Below are positions 25,501 through 38,585 of a DNA stretch of 64,000 nucleotides, in pieces; the first letter of the stretch is position 1; each line of letters opens with the position of its first letter. The notes beneath the pieces are model-generated. The model did not search any database, was not told the origin of the DNA, and worked only from the letters and a program-made list of their open reading frames with translations. Both the position numbers and the translations under genes were made by a program. Source of the DNA: Lineus longissimus. Its lineage: Eukaryota > Nemertea > Pilidiophora > Heteronemertea > Lineidae. The DNA lies in the NCBI RefSeq assembly GCF_910592395.1, contig NC_088313.1, positions 17,064,437 through 17,128,436 of the forward strand, read 5' to 3'.

Positions 25501-28500
25501 CCTCCGTTTTGCGGCCACATAACGAAGACGACATGCTCATTTCCTGAAAAACGGACCATCAGCGCATCCCCCTTCTTGCGCATAGGAAAATGTTATGGGC
25601 GGAATTTCATTATGGAGGCGATCATTTACTTGTTATATAAAACCTGCTGCACATTAAAACCTGTTTGCTGTGTTATAAACGGTCCATTAACGAAAGAAAT
25701 GGCATTGTAATACGCTTCGTTTTACTGGAGAGGCGGAGGACATAATGGTTACAGTAGCTGTTTATTTCTTGATGGGGACAAACGATATTTTGTAAGGACT
25801 GTGATCATTTCACTTTTGCATTTACCATCCCACTAATTAACCGAGAGGAATACGAAATATACCATATGCCTGTATGAAATCTAATGCGCCGCAAAATAAA
25901 AATTAAATAGCTATTTTTCACATTAACTATTTTTCGCAACATTTATTTTTGGGAATCGAGATAGGCGAAAATTAAACGCTCGGGAAAATTTGGTGGTTTA
26001 AAGTAAATGCACGAGCCAAAACGCGTAGTGAGACTTCAGGCAATGTAACGTCTGCGTGATCCAAGAATGTACGGCATTAATCACGAGGCGAATTGACACT
26101 TGTGTTGGGGGCAATAAGATTTCTGCGTTCAACGAGATGATAACGGAAGCCTTAGTTATCAAAGCCAATCCGAGAACAGATTTCCCAAGCCAAGGAAGAA
26201 GCTTTAACATCTGTTTGACGGTGATACCTTCAATGAAATGATGCCCACAACACGCCAACTGTTAACAGATAACAAACCGGTTTGACTCGTACTGGGTGCT
26301 TGGGTGCATTTCGTGAAGAATTTAAACAAGAATGTTGTCAGTAGCATATGTTTCCAGCTTTGAGGTAGAGATGGTAAGGTTCAAATGTCACGTCTTGTTT
26401 GGTATTTTCGCCCTGTTACAAGACACAAATATGCCTACAATCGATCCGAAAACAAGCGATTTCTATAATAAGAGTTCCGGGGGGAATCAGGGCCCAGTTC
26501 TGCTCATGGAAACATATTTTTGGTCACTTATTTCTATTAACGCACCCTGGTAGGGAAGTCGCAGACAGCAATCAACAGAGTTAAGCCAAACACGAACACA
26601 CTTCAAAATAGTTTTTATCGGCGTGGTGGATTTTTTTAAGCATACATGTATATGAAATCCTTTCATCATAACGGAAGCAGTGTGAGATTGAATTTAGAAT
26701 CTAGGAAACAAAATCAAATCTGCCGTGCGAGAATTTACCATAATTGTGATGTTTGCAATAGCAAAAAATCAAACAGATCAAATGTAGATGACTTCCAGAA
26801 ATACTTTTAAAGGAAAAAGATAACCGATATTTCCGACATCTACAATCAGATCAGTTGACAGCCAACACTAATTACGATCATTGAAACAAATCCCTGCTTT
26901 GATTTAGTATAATGATAGGCAGAAGCACAGATCGTTTAATGATTGAAAACCCCAAATTGTTCAGCATCTTATGTTCACAGTGGGTTTTTAACAATTGAAA
27001 TACAAAACTCATAAACAAGACATAAAAAGCGTGTGGAATGTTGGTTTCTGGGGAAGAATAGATTATAAAAGTTACAGGACAATGCGTCGTAGATAATGTA
27101 ACATATGGACATGACACTATGTTTGATCTTTGAAACTATGAAAATTGTGACAGCGTAGGACCACGAAAGGAAAAAGGTTCCTTTATTTCGGTCAGCTAGG
27201 GAGCTGTTAGCTGATTCCGTGGGCGATATTGGTGTAAAACCCACATCAGATCACAGCACATGTTTTTTAATGCGTAAAAAACACGGCTATAGGGGTCTAT
27301 CAGAATTGAGCGGGAGTAAGCCTATGGCTATTGAGTTCCATTTCGCGACTACTAGCTGGTATTTCTCTGAATAACCTGATACATCTCGCTCAGCACGATA
27401 ACAAGGCCATAAGGAATTTCTGTATACAGGGATGTGACAATGATGATAAGTCAGAGTTTATTCGTTTGATCTTATATTGTCAAAGTGATGAAGCCATGTA
27501 ACTGCAAGCGGCTCTCTCGTTAGTAAAATACAATGATTAGCGGGCTTTGGGAGATGCCTTGCGGATAATAACCCTAAATGATGCCAAGGCGCCGACCATG
27601 TTGACTACATCGTGGGGCAGCGGACAATAACTGAGTGACACTGATTGGCCATAGATTGGTAATTACTACTGGGATTTGCAGTGGGATAAAGATATTCCTT
27701 TGTTTTGCAGTCGAAATAGAGTCATTTTAGGCAATCGCAGGAATAAAAGCTATCATGATATCATTCTCGGGGAAAATATGCAAACAGAGGAAGATAATCG
27801 TCATGAATCATCGTATGGGAAGCTTCGTTTTTTTGCTGAGGGTAGATTTCGGCCGAATGCGATTTCCCTTGAATCACACTGCAAAGGAACATCGACATCG
27901 CGTAACCGTAAGCATATTCGACAACAATATTACATACTATTGGATACTAGGATTGGGCAGGGCTGACGTCTCTAATTCAAAACAAGAGGACGTCGACAGA
28001 ACAAGGCTGATTACTCAAAGTTTACACTGAATTAATTATATAAACCAGTCGGCTCCGTCTGGAGCGTAGGTCGTCGATCGTTTTCACGGTCTTTCTCCAC
28101 CTCCTACGCCGGTGCTGCTGCCTCGATTTGCCTCACTGATAGTTGCAGTAATGTTCACTTTGTATCAGCTTGAAATTTGAGAATAATCCCTGAAACAACT
28201 TGAGAATTAAGACTTTAATCATTGAAACACTTGAGATTAGAGACTAAATCCTGGCTTCAATTGAGCTTCAGTTCACAATGACCAGGTCGCTCCTCTGCTT
28301 TAGGCTTTTTTCTTCTTGCGTAAGCTTTCTGTACCTGTACAGTGTTGAGGTCATTTGCAAGGTAAAACGCTCTTTTTGTCTGTGTGCACAATGCCCGGTT
28401 ACAAAGCTTCAGATAAAGCTAAAGGATGATATTGCTTAGGACTATTTTACCCCGCACGACCTTTCTACAAACCGACAAGGTGCAATATAGGCTAATACCA

Positions 28501-31500
28501 TACTCAAAAACCTCTATCTTCTCAAAATTCTATCTGCTTCTCGGATGAGAATGCTTTGTAAGAGATACGATTTTGCTAATATTCGAAGAAAAGTGCACGA
28601 GGATTACTTTGATATTCAAATTCCATTGCAAAGACCTAAAAAAACCACCTTGCCAAAAATCATGTCATGTGTTGATGTTATTTTACACTGCAAATGCGTT
28701 CGGATTACTGTGATACCTAGAGACTTTAAAACTGGCAACACCAATGCCATCAAACTTCTCGCTCCAGGATAATCCCCAACATTTCTGTTATCAAGAGGTA
28801 TTTCTTTTTGACAGTGTGTCGTTTGTTGGAATTTTAAAGGTTTTAATGATGATTCCCCATCAGCAAAGGGGTGTGATGTGAAAGGGGGCGCTAAAGTAAA
28901 GCTCAGAGACAGTTTGTAACGACAAACCTAACTGTTTGGGGCCTACAGATCGGACATGAAGGGCTGTCCCACACATCATTTTTGGTCCTTGCAATTTGTA
29001 CCAAAGGTACCAGAAATCAGTATTATGCAATATGAAAGAGACAGTTCAATGATATAACAATGTAGACAAGTTTACTTATATGGAGTGCGACGAATGATGA
29101 CTATAGCAAGAGACTCCGAGACTTCATATGAACTTCTTGTATCCTATCGGTGACTCGAAGTAAAAGGGCACAGTGTCTATCCCAATCCAATCCACTTCAA
29201 TTTTTTAGTTTTCTGTACTCGTGTCGAACCCTAAGCCACTACGGTCTTCACACTGATAATTGGAAATGATGAATAATTAGTCAAGACTCCGGTCCATGAG
29301 ATAGTGTTAGGAGGAAGCTCTCTCTTTCCTTTAGGGTTCCACCCAGGAATTAATAACCTCTCGCCATAAAGAATGTCTTCCTGGCGCGGACGTGAATCAA
29401 TCTTTGATTGGCCCACGGGCTTCCGAATGGCTTGGGGAGCGGTGACACAAGTCATGGTCAGCCCCATGGCAAGGCCCTACTTTTCCAAAATTACATCGTT
29501 AAGAATTTATCGGAAAATCTTTGGTTTCCTATATCAGTAATCAAAATGGGCCGTATTCCTGATGCGTTGAAGCCGGTGAAACATTATATAGGCTAGTCCG
29601 TGGAATGTTGTACGATCGTCAGCTGATGTGATGGTTGCTCTCTCAAAGTTCCTGCTGAATCAGTCCTCGAACGCAGGATGGGACTTTTTCTGTACTGAAT
29701 TTACTTTCCCATCGTTTATTGCAATAAGGCAAACAGGACCTATAATGGACCTATTATGAGATCAGGACCTGCGCTCTTCAGGTCATTCATTCCAGCTCCG
29801 TCTGAAGACCCAGGTCTCTTGGGAGGCGTTTGGAAAGCTTATATGATATTCATTGTGCAGCTCTTTGAGCACTTAGAAAATTTGATACTGCTTCCTTCCT
29901 TTCGACAACAACACGAGGAATTTTCTCCTTCAACAGCACCTCCCGTTCTATTAACACCCACGGTTGCCCGAGACGGTTGTTGGCAAACTTTGTTTATTTT
30001 CCTAGTATATTCCTGCCAGGGTCTACCTGGTACCGCTTAACAACTGCCCCTGCTGTTTGTTTGCGTTAATTAACCGACCAAAATTGCGAAAGGCATTAAA
30101 ACCATCTTAAGTTTATCAGGAATGAGGTATCACTGGCTTCGCGAAGTTATCCCTGATTATGTTTAATTAGGTTGAGTTTTTTAAATAGTTCCTAACTGAA
30201 ATCAAATCAGTGAATTTTAACGATCCTTTAACCGAATGCCGCCAAAACATTCCATACAGTTTCGTCCGTGGCGAAATGTTTTTTCAAGAAATAGAGGTCT
30301 GGTTTTTTCATTCAAGCGTCTACTCAAAATGTTGGTTTCTTATGGTTCGTGGGTATCACCAGCTGAAATCATCGCCGAACTTGCTACGTGTACACTAATT
30401 TGATATGCATAGCCACTGTGCTTGTATTTTGGTAATGGAAGCAGGCCCATCGCATTGCTCATATACAACCCACCTTTGATTGACTCGTTTCAAGATCCAA
30501 CTAGCCAGAGTAAGTTGTGGCTTTTGCAAGTCTTGTCTGTGAAGAAGGGCACAATAAACCACACGTGTAACATTGGTTTCATGCAATCCAAAGTAAAGAA
30601 TGGAGTTATTGGCATTACCATGATAAAGTAGGCATTGATGATGAGGTATCCATTGATATTACCATGATGCAGTCGGAGTGGATGATATGAGGCATTTAGC
30701 GACAAACAGCTCGATAGAGATTATTTTGAGTACCGACAAATGAGGTAATAGGTGCACTTTATCAAGGCGTGAATTCGTTATGGGAAATCCAATGGTTTGA
30801 ATGGTTCTGAGACCTGCCCGTTCAATTACTGTTTCGATCTAAACATGAACCAACTATTCAAATATCGGTCTACGACCAACTGTCGAGTTTTTCTTCAGAG
30901 CTTTCAATCAAACAAACGAGAATGTATCTTGTGTAAACAGCTGTTCTGCCGTTAAAAAGCTTCATTTGACTAAAGTATAACTTTGTTCATTCTATGCCTA
31001 CCTGCTTTCTTCAAAAGTGTAATAACATGACGGTGATAAGAATACGACTTGACAATGCACTTTACATGTAATCTCATCTTTCCTCTAACATGTACGGTAT
31101 TCCGCTAACAGCCTTAGCACCTGGCAGGCTGAGTTTCGTCGGCTTCTCGGGTTGAAGAAGAAAACACTTCCTTCGTATAGCATAACTGTAAGCCATCTTT
31201 TACTTCATGGTGGGATGATGATGAATGAGCCGAGAGGCGATATTTTGACTTGAAAAATTGATGTTGCGGTGGAGATTTTGATGAATAGACAAAGTGCTCT
31301 CGTGAGAATGAATTGATGCTAGGATATTTATGATGTCAGAATTGCATAAAAACGGTTAACGCTGCTTATCGGGAAGTACATGTATATGATATTATCGGTT
31401 TCAAAATGCTGACGATAAATAGACGTAGCTCTCACTCATGTCTAACACTTGAAGATAGTGAATGGTATCATGAAGTGATTGCGTGGTATATCAAACTATC

Positions 31501-34500
31501 TGCATAGCATTCTCTATAGTGTTAACTTGACGGACCATGGACAAAATAACAGAGAAGAGCCCAATATTGCCTAGGGTATCCGGCACAAGTTGATTATAGC
31601 AACACGGAATCAGTGTCATTCGGAGATGTATTATATAAATGAAAAGAGACAGGTAGACTCTTGAAAATAAGGATTTTGAAGCTTTTTGGTCAAAAACTCA
31701 TTTGGGTTTTTCAGCCAACACAAATATGCACCTCGATAAGGTTTTCCAGGGAAATTAAAAACTCGAAACTCAAATGGTTTTTCATTCCCCTGAAAATGTC
31801 TACACCAACGGGTTGGTTTTTTAAAACCTCAAAGAACTTAATTTAAAGATACTGCAGCTGTAAACTGCGTTCTTTTACATGATGTCATATTGCCCAGTGG
31901 GGAAAGGTTCATAAACTAATTTCGTACGTTCTACAGGCGCATCAGTCCAAAGTAATGCAATTTGGATCAACAAACTTATGAATACATCACGGCGAATAAG
32001 AGTGAAGTTTCCCCTAGAAGCATTTTGATATTGGGCTGATACGACTGTCTCGGGTGCCGTTGTCGCTCACAAACGATGCCATAAACAGTTAGCGTCAGGT
32101 ATTCATATGTCATCCGTCCCCTATCGTCTCTTCTGATGTCTCCTTATGATGCCGTATATCAGAACTTATTGTCTGAAATGCTCGGCTCAATTAACGGAAA
32201 ATGAAACTGAGATTAAGTCACATTGGAAACATGCATACATATGGCATAATCATACACCTAGAACTAATTGAGGACTGGCTTGGGATGGCTTAATTGTACA
32301 CATGGTACAATTGATGGTAGTATCTCAGTTAACTGGCAATAAATGTAACATTTATATCCATACATTTTATTTCGTGACGCATCAGGAACTAAGGTAATAT
32401 CATTTGTAATTGCATCACATTTCAGGTCAAGAGACATCGTGTACAACAGCGGAGTATCATAAACAACACAAAACAAGCAATTTTGTTTAGAAACGATGCC
32501 TTGCTATTGTAAGATCATGACAGCATTTCTCGAATCGTTCGCTACGCGACAGCAGCTTAGCTCTGAAGGAGAAGTGTATGGAACCTATCAAAATTATGTT
32601 TGGCAGTTGTTTGTTCGCAAAGACAACTTGATGTCACTAAAAAATGTGCCTTAATGAAAATTGGAATAAAAAATTTGCTGAGTACATTTATTAAGTGCAT
32701 GTAAAATGGATTTGCAATTAATTTGACACACCAAGTATTTTTACGTTGCTTCCTTGCAACGCCCCACCATATCAAACATTAAGAAATTGATCCGCTCTAG
32801 AGACAGCGATTAGCCAGCAAGATCCGGTAATCGCGAGGACTGTTAATCTGCTTTAGATCCTCATCGTAATCAAGCACCTGTTAAGACACCACACCCACCT
32901 ACGTTAATACCAACAATATTGGGGACGAAGATGACATATCAGAGACTGTATAGAAGCAAGGAACTTTATACCAGCGCGTTGCTGTGATTTGGATTTGTAA
33001 TCATATAATGGAGAAAAGTGCATCAAATTTCATTTCATGCACCGATATATACCGGTTTGGTAAAGGTATGCACACGGTGCAAGGGCCTAAAGGTCGCTGT
33101 TCCTTGTTACTATTCACTCTTGTAATTAGAATTGCCGTATCTTTGGGATACAGAGTGCTTTGACAATCAAAGTTGGATCAAAATAAAGTGTTGCATTTCA
33201 CCCACGCAAGAAGCGTTGATGTTTCCTGAAGAGGTGCAATGTACAAACATCCCCTAGAGCACCCTGCACGTCGACAAACATTCCCTACTGTGGCGACACG
33301 AGAACTGCAATCTTTAATACAAAATGACAAAAATATAATGAATGATACATGCAAATGTCAAAGAATTATATTATCCTGATTTGTTGCGACACAGTCACGC
33401 TGATGGAATACTCGTCAAAGCACAATGGTTCTATAACACTAAACAGATATAAATCATTGTGATTGAAATGCCGTATTAATTACTAGCTATGTATTAACTT
33501 TGTTGATTTATGAACTTGGAAAGTCATTTCAACATCATTTTGTTAGACTTCGGTGATCAAGTGATTTATAACGCTCTTTACCTCCAAGGTGGGCATGAAT
33601 GATTTCCCGGTGGATTGTCTGTGATTTCAGAATCATTGACCGATGCCTTTGAGGTTTGACAAGATGCATCGGTAGGTCGTTTGATCAAGTATGAGTTGTC
33701 ATGGTATTACCATAACTGCCAATTATTTGACATGACCTATTCGCCTATTATAAATTAGAACCATAACTCACCCCAGAACCAAATTAATGAAAATCGGGAA
33801 GAGCAAACCCAGACTACCTATGGTATTCAAAACAGGTGAATAGATGACAACAAGTGGTTGTACCAGATATCTTCGGTGAAAAATGAAAGCGCAAATAACT
33901 TTGACACGCTTCCCCTGCTTTATTAAGTGGACTTCATTTCATCGTGAAATTGCTGCTTGAATCTTTATTGATGAGGAAATCGGAAGTTACTGGCGAGGCT
34001 GCTGTGTGTCAAGGGGATACGAAGTAGGCAAGCTTGCGTAAACAGCTTGCACTATCGGCTAATGGTTTCGCTCCCCAAAGCAGTTCAGTTGTATTTTTTG
34101 ACGGGATGTGGATGGTGGTGGTGGTGGGGGGGGGGGGTGTGGCAATAATTACCGGAACAGCAACATGCACTTCATGGACTTTGTATTCCTTTTCTCTGAC
34201 CACTTTTAATTGATTGTAACGGAATTAAGAAACGAATCATAAGGACTCCAATCTGATTTTCACGTGGAATCTTGAATTACTTGAACGAAAAATTGAACTT
34301 ATGGATGGTTACCATATGCCAAATTCTCCTAAAACCATACCGGTACCTGGTCCATTGAAAAAATCTCTCACATTCCCCAGTGGGTAAATCACTATGGCTA
34401 TGGAGCAAAATATGCATTTAAAACATATGGCAAAAGCAACCTTAACACCATTCTGGTGGACGTATGAAGCGAATCTGCCGGTCTGAGAATCCTTTGTAGT

Positions 34501-35726
34501 TTTGTTTGTGTGTTAGCAGCAGTCTTCTCGTACTTTCATCACAATACTACCAGTGTTGGTGAAAAACATTGGCGTTGGTGTAATTTTAGAAATCACTACA
34601 ATGTTTTACCTGTCAGTAACAACACTTCTTCCTGAAGATGGACATGTTTGAAGTCTTTCAAGTTCAAAGCTTCACCTTTCTTGGGCTAATCCGAGGCAAA
34701 TACGAGTCGTACAAAACCCCAAAAAAGCCTGTCATAGAAATTAAGTCGAATGGGTGAAAAAAATATGTTTCGAATGAATGAATACAACTTGGCCGTTGCA
34801 CTATTTGAACACTCAATGAAACCAGACCTGACACAGGCTATATATCAAAAGTGAGATTCTGATATCACAAGATATTGTCACCTCAAAAAGCATTCGGTTG
34901 ACATGGGTTGTGAGTGATTCGAGACATGAATCATTCCAGCAAAATTACAATTCAACTTATGTTTTAAGCAATTTTTGTGAAGTCCTCCTAAGGTTTCAAA
35001 ATGGCTCAAGTATTGTAAAAATAAAAGACAGTAGATCGACCCGGCCTTTAACCACTAGTTTCCGACCTTCTTACGGCCCCGGATAACTCACATGCTATAC
35101 CATACGCAGCTAATACCTCTGAAGTTCAGAATAGTTACCATGCTAGCATGGCTATTTAATGATACATACCACATTGAGAAAGCAAAAGGAGTTACCTCAG
35201 TAGATCTGGGGGTCGTTAGGATAGTTCTATATTTTGTTGTATTCTGCAGTGTTTATGCGATATGTATCATGCAGCAGTATTTTCATACGCTCCTGGCGAT
35301 ATCAGAGAAATGCTCTGACAGGACTGGCGCTGTGTGTGTGAAACATAATAAATGGGTTTAACATTTTACCTGTCAGCAACCTACAGCTCTTACTGTCAGC
35401 AATTCAAAGATCAAAACACACATTGCAACCTTACCTGTCCATCAAAAGTAATCAACATGCCACTTCCTCGAACCACTAACAACATTCAGTCTAACTTCTG
35501 ACGCCGTAAAGCCTCACGAATTCCTGCCTTCAGGCTGAGTACAATATATACAATTCGGCTGTACCAAAACTGACGTTGACAATATTTCAAGTGCACATTT
35601 GTACATGATTACTTTCATAAAGGCGCAAAGTTAAAAGCGATAAGGCTCATCTGTTGGCACGTAGGGGACAGATGTGTGCTTATTTAACCCCGTTCAACGT
35701 TTTTCGATTCCTAATGATACTATCCT
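19581..35726. other. Non-coding stretch, no recognisable gene
   Basis: About 16 kb in which no frame shows a domain or convincing exon structure. Small repeats include a 31-bp tandem doublet at 22301-22362 and a mixed GGT/G run at about 34110-34138. Exons shorter than about 30 codons could be missed by reading alone. Confidence 0.5.
22301..22362. repeat. 31-bp tandem duplication
   Basis: Two adjacent 31-bp copies starting TGTCCTGGTTAACTTA differ at only two positions. Confidence 0.9.
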
Positions 35727-35816
35727 AGTTTCTACTGAATATTCAGTAGAAACTATTCATGTTTATTAATTATTATTTATCTAAATGTAGATAAATAATG
35801 ATTACTTAACATGAAT
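35727..35816. repeat. Two adjacent hairpins
   Basis: 35727-35754 is a perfect 28-bp palindrome (arm AGTTTCTACTGAAT). It is followed without a gap by a second, imperfect inverted repeat, 35755-35816, whose ends are ATTCATG and CATGAAT and whose stem closes around AAATGT. The pair could be a fold-back or MITE remnant or form a cruciform. No function is evident. Confidence 0.85.
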
Positions 35817-37939
35817 ACACACATGACATCTGTACGTTTGTTCATTTACTGATGCGTTTTATATAAAAGTCCCGATGGATTTTCTCGCTTATAAAATATT
35901 CTCCGCGTTTTCTTGAATTACATTGGCAACTGCCCACTAAATTTGGTTATTGAGATCATGTTTGTTTTTTCACTTTGTTATCAATAAAACCAGCTCAATG
36001 TGATCAGATGTGGGGAGGATTTGTTCCGACAAAGGAAACCAGTCACGACATGTCATAACATCTTCAAGGGACGGTGTGTTTTGAAAGACTCCGACAATAT
36101 TTCAATGACACGATTTTATTGTTAGTTCTCTAGAGTGCTTTGATGTTAAGTGCCGAACTTCGCAAAATCCATTGTTTCAGAAGATCATGGTTTACTTCCC
36201 GATTTTCACTTGAAAATATTAAGCACCACTAAAATGCTGAAGAATCGTTACGAGTAAGCTATCGGTCTGTCAGTTAATATTTTTTACATGGTAAACACTT
36301 CGGAAATGAAATCAACAAAAAGCGAGACATTTCCGCTGAAAATAATTTCTTTGGTTTCGTCTACGATCAATCAGACTCGTGTTTCCTGTTGTCAAGAAAC
36401 TGACTCAAAAATCGAGAACATTCAATAACAGTAAAAACATCTCTGAGAGCTAGCTTGTCAAACATAAAGGTATGTTACATGCTTAAATTTTGCATTTTTT
36501 TTCGCTGATATGATACTGTTTTAATCAAGACTCTTTATCACTGTACCTGGGTGTTTGTTACAGTGGTTCGATTCCGATATATCTTTTTCTACAACGAACC
36601 AAGTATTATTGTTCAGTCCATTCTCAACTGATCCCCGGAATCATCTATTACACTATCCCTCAGTAATATCCGATACCAGGGAAACCGTGACTACAGTATT
36701 AATCAATCAATTTCCCAAGACCAATCATCGCACGTATCATTCACCAAAGACCTATCATCTCACGTTCAATTAGCCAATTGGGGTACGCTTTAATCTTTGT
36801 TGTCGCTGAATGGAGGCAACGACAAATGAAGACAGGGTAAATACTTTGTACCCGACCACCAATTAGAGGAAAGAGCTGATTAGGGATCGAAGACCATGAT
36901 ATTTATTTTCCTTGTAATTTAAGATCAAAGGTGATATGGGTATGACGAATAGTAAGACGATGTGGTGAAACTTCGCTGCGTGGATTCTGGATGCCCAGGT
37001 TTATATTGTCGGTCATCTTTCATGAAGATGAGACCTCTTGCCTTCAATACACCAGAGATTAAAAGCGCACAAATCATTCGTTCCAAGGACGTTGTCCTTG
37101 GACATTTAAAACTGTTACACCAGCTAAGGCTTTGGTCACCATCTTCAGATATAAGATCTTTTATCTCAATATCAAATTCAAACGAAAGATTTGATATAAA
37201 ATGGCAGCAAACCACACCTATCATGTTTCTTTAATGAAGTAATTTCATTTTAGCGCAAGAGAGCACAGGGCCGAAATGTCTTTGCGACAAGTATTTTGCT
37301 TCTTCTACAAAAAATTAAAATCTTGGCCCCGAATTCATCATATAGGCAGTAATGCAATAATATAAAATAATTACCTTCAATACTGTGAAACTTTGAGCTG
37401 CTATTGGTGGCTTTCCTGTGGACCAAAATCGTAGTTTTAGTATCCAAGCTCGAGTGCAGTCCTGAACGACGAGCTGAGAACTGCGCCTGGCGTCCGGTCT
37501 GAGTGCTCGCATCAGTTCTCACCTTTTCCACCTCGACTGTTGACTGACAGAGAATAACCAACTTTCTGTTATCTACCTGGAAAAGCCAAACACACTAAAT
37601 AATTCTTGTCGAAATCTAGTGTGGCATGGATGTGCGATTTGTAATTAGACGAACAGGGGTCAATAAGAGAGATTCTCCACAACGTATTCTTTCTTCCGCA
37701 GGTCTGTATCATCTTGGCTCTTAATGGGACGATTTAGGCCTGCATTTAGTCCAGGCAACAGTTATAAATGGTGTGTCTGTCGGGTATTGTCCGTAAAAGA
37801 CATGGCATCCTTGTCCCCATCCAAGCGTAACACTATGAAGATGTTTACTTTACGATGTGATAGAAATCAGAGCAAGGCCCGGCGAATAAACGAAAATATT
37901 GTGAGATCGTCTGTAAGGTCATTTAATGATTTCTTTATC
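35817..37939. other. Non-coding stretch
   Basis: No recognised gene. Overlapping open frames of about 90-100 codons on both strands at 36925-37234 and on the - strand at 37250-37561 have no domain that I recognise. A short hairpin (CCAAGGAC / GTCCTTGG) sits near 37083-37101. Confidence 0.45.
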
Positions 37940-38000
37940 AATCATCGAATATAGAGTGACCTAATTAGTTGAGAGTTAGGTCACTCTATATTCGATGATT
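37940..38000. repeat. Perfect 25-bp inverted repeat around an 11-bp loop
   Basis: The arm at 37940-37964 is exactly complementary to 37976-38000; the loop is 37965-37975. Perfect pairing over 25 bp implies either a recent origin or maintenance. It lies about 590 bp upstream of the first esterase start codon. Confidence 0.95.
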
Positions 38001-38585
38001 TTAGCTATCGAATGTATTCAAATTTTATCACACCGGCCTACGGCATGAGTTCAGAAGCTGGTCACGTGCTATTTTCATCACCAGCTGATTAAATTGTTTG
38101 TCTTCGTCACATTCCTGGCTATGGTGTCGCACAGCAAAGCTTTCCGACATCCTATAAAAAACATTTTTTGGGCAATAAATCAGGTATCAGTCTGACGTAA
38201 ATGGCTCAATAAATGCGAAATCAAGTGTTTGTTCGACCTGCTTTCTCTGCTCTGATTCGCAATATTTTTCTTAGGCAGGCTTATCGTTGTGAACACTACA
38301 CTCCGGGACTACACTTTGTCGTATCTTAGGGGTCATATTCAGGCACACTATTTCAAATTTTATTGAACTGTTGAGTGCACATCGAAGCGTCTGTTCACAA
38401 ATTCAAATAGTGTACGGCCGTTCATAATATTCTATCGACTGACCTGGGTGTGCTTGGACAATTGTCTTGGAAGCTATCTCAGTCGCTCAGTGTTCATCTA
38501 CACGCAGATGTACTACCTGCAAAGCCGACAGCCAAAAGCACTGCCTTTCTTCTGATTCAACAGTTGCAACCATCAGCCATTCGCA

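Noticed and set aside
36565-36575. GGTTCGATTCC, matching the tRNA B-box
   Set aside because: The flanking bases do not pair to a T-stem and no A-box or acceptor stem is present.
36925-37234. Opposed 90-99 codon frames with GLIFMKDDRQYKPG on the - strand
   Set aside because: I could not link it to any family with confidence, and no retroelement motif or splice context is seen.
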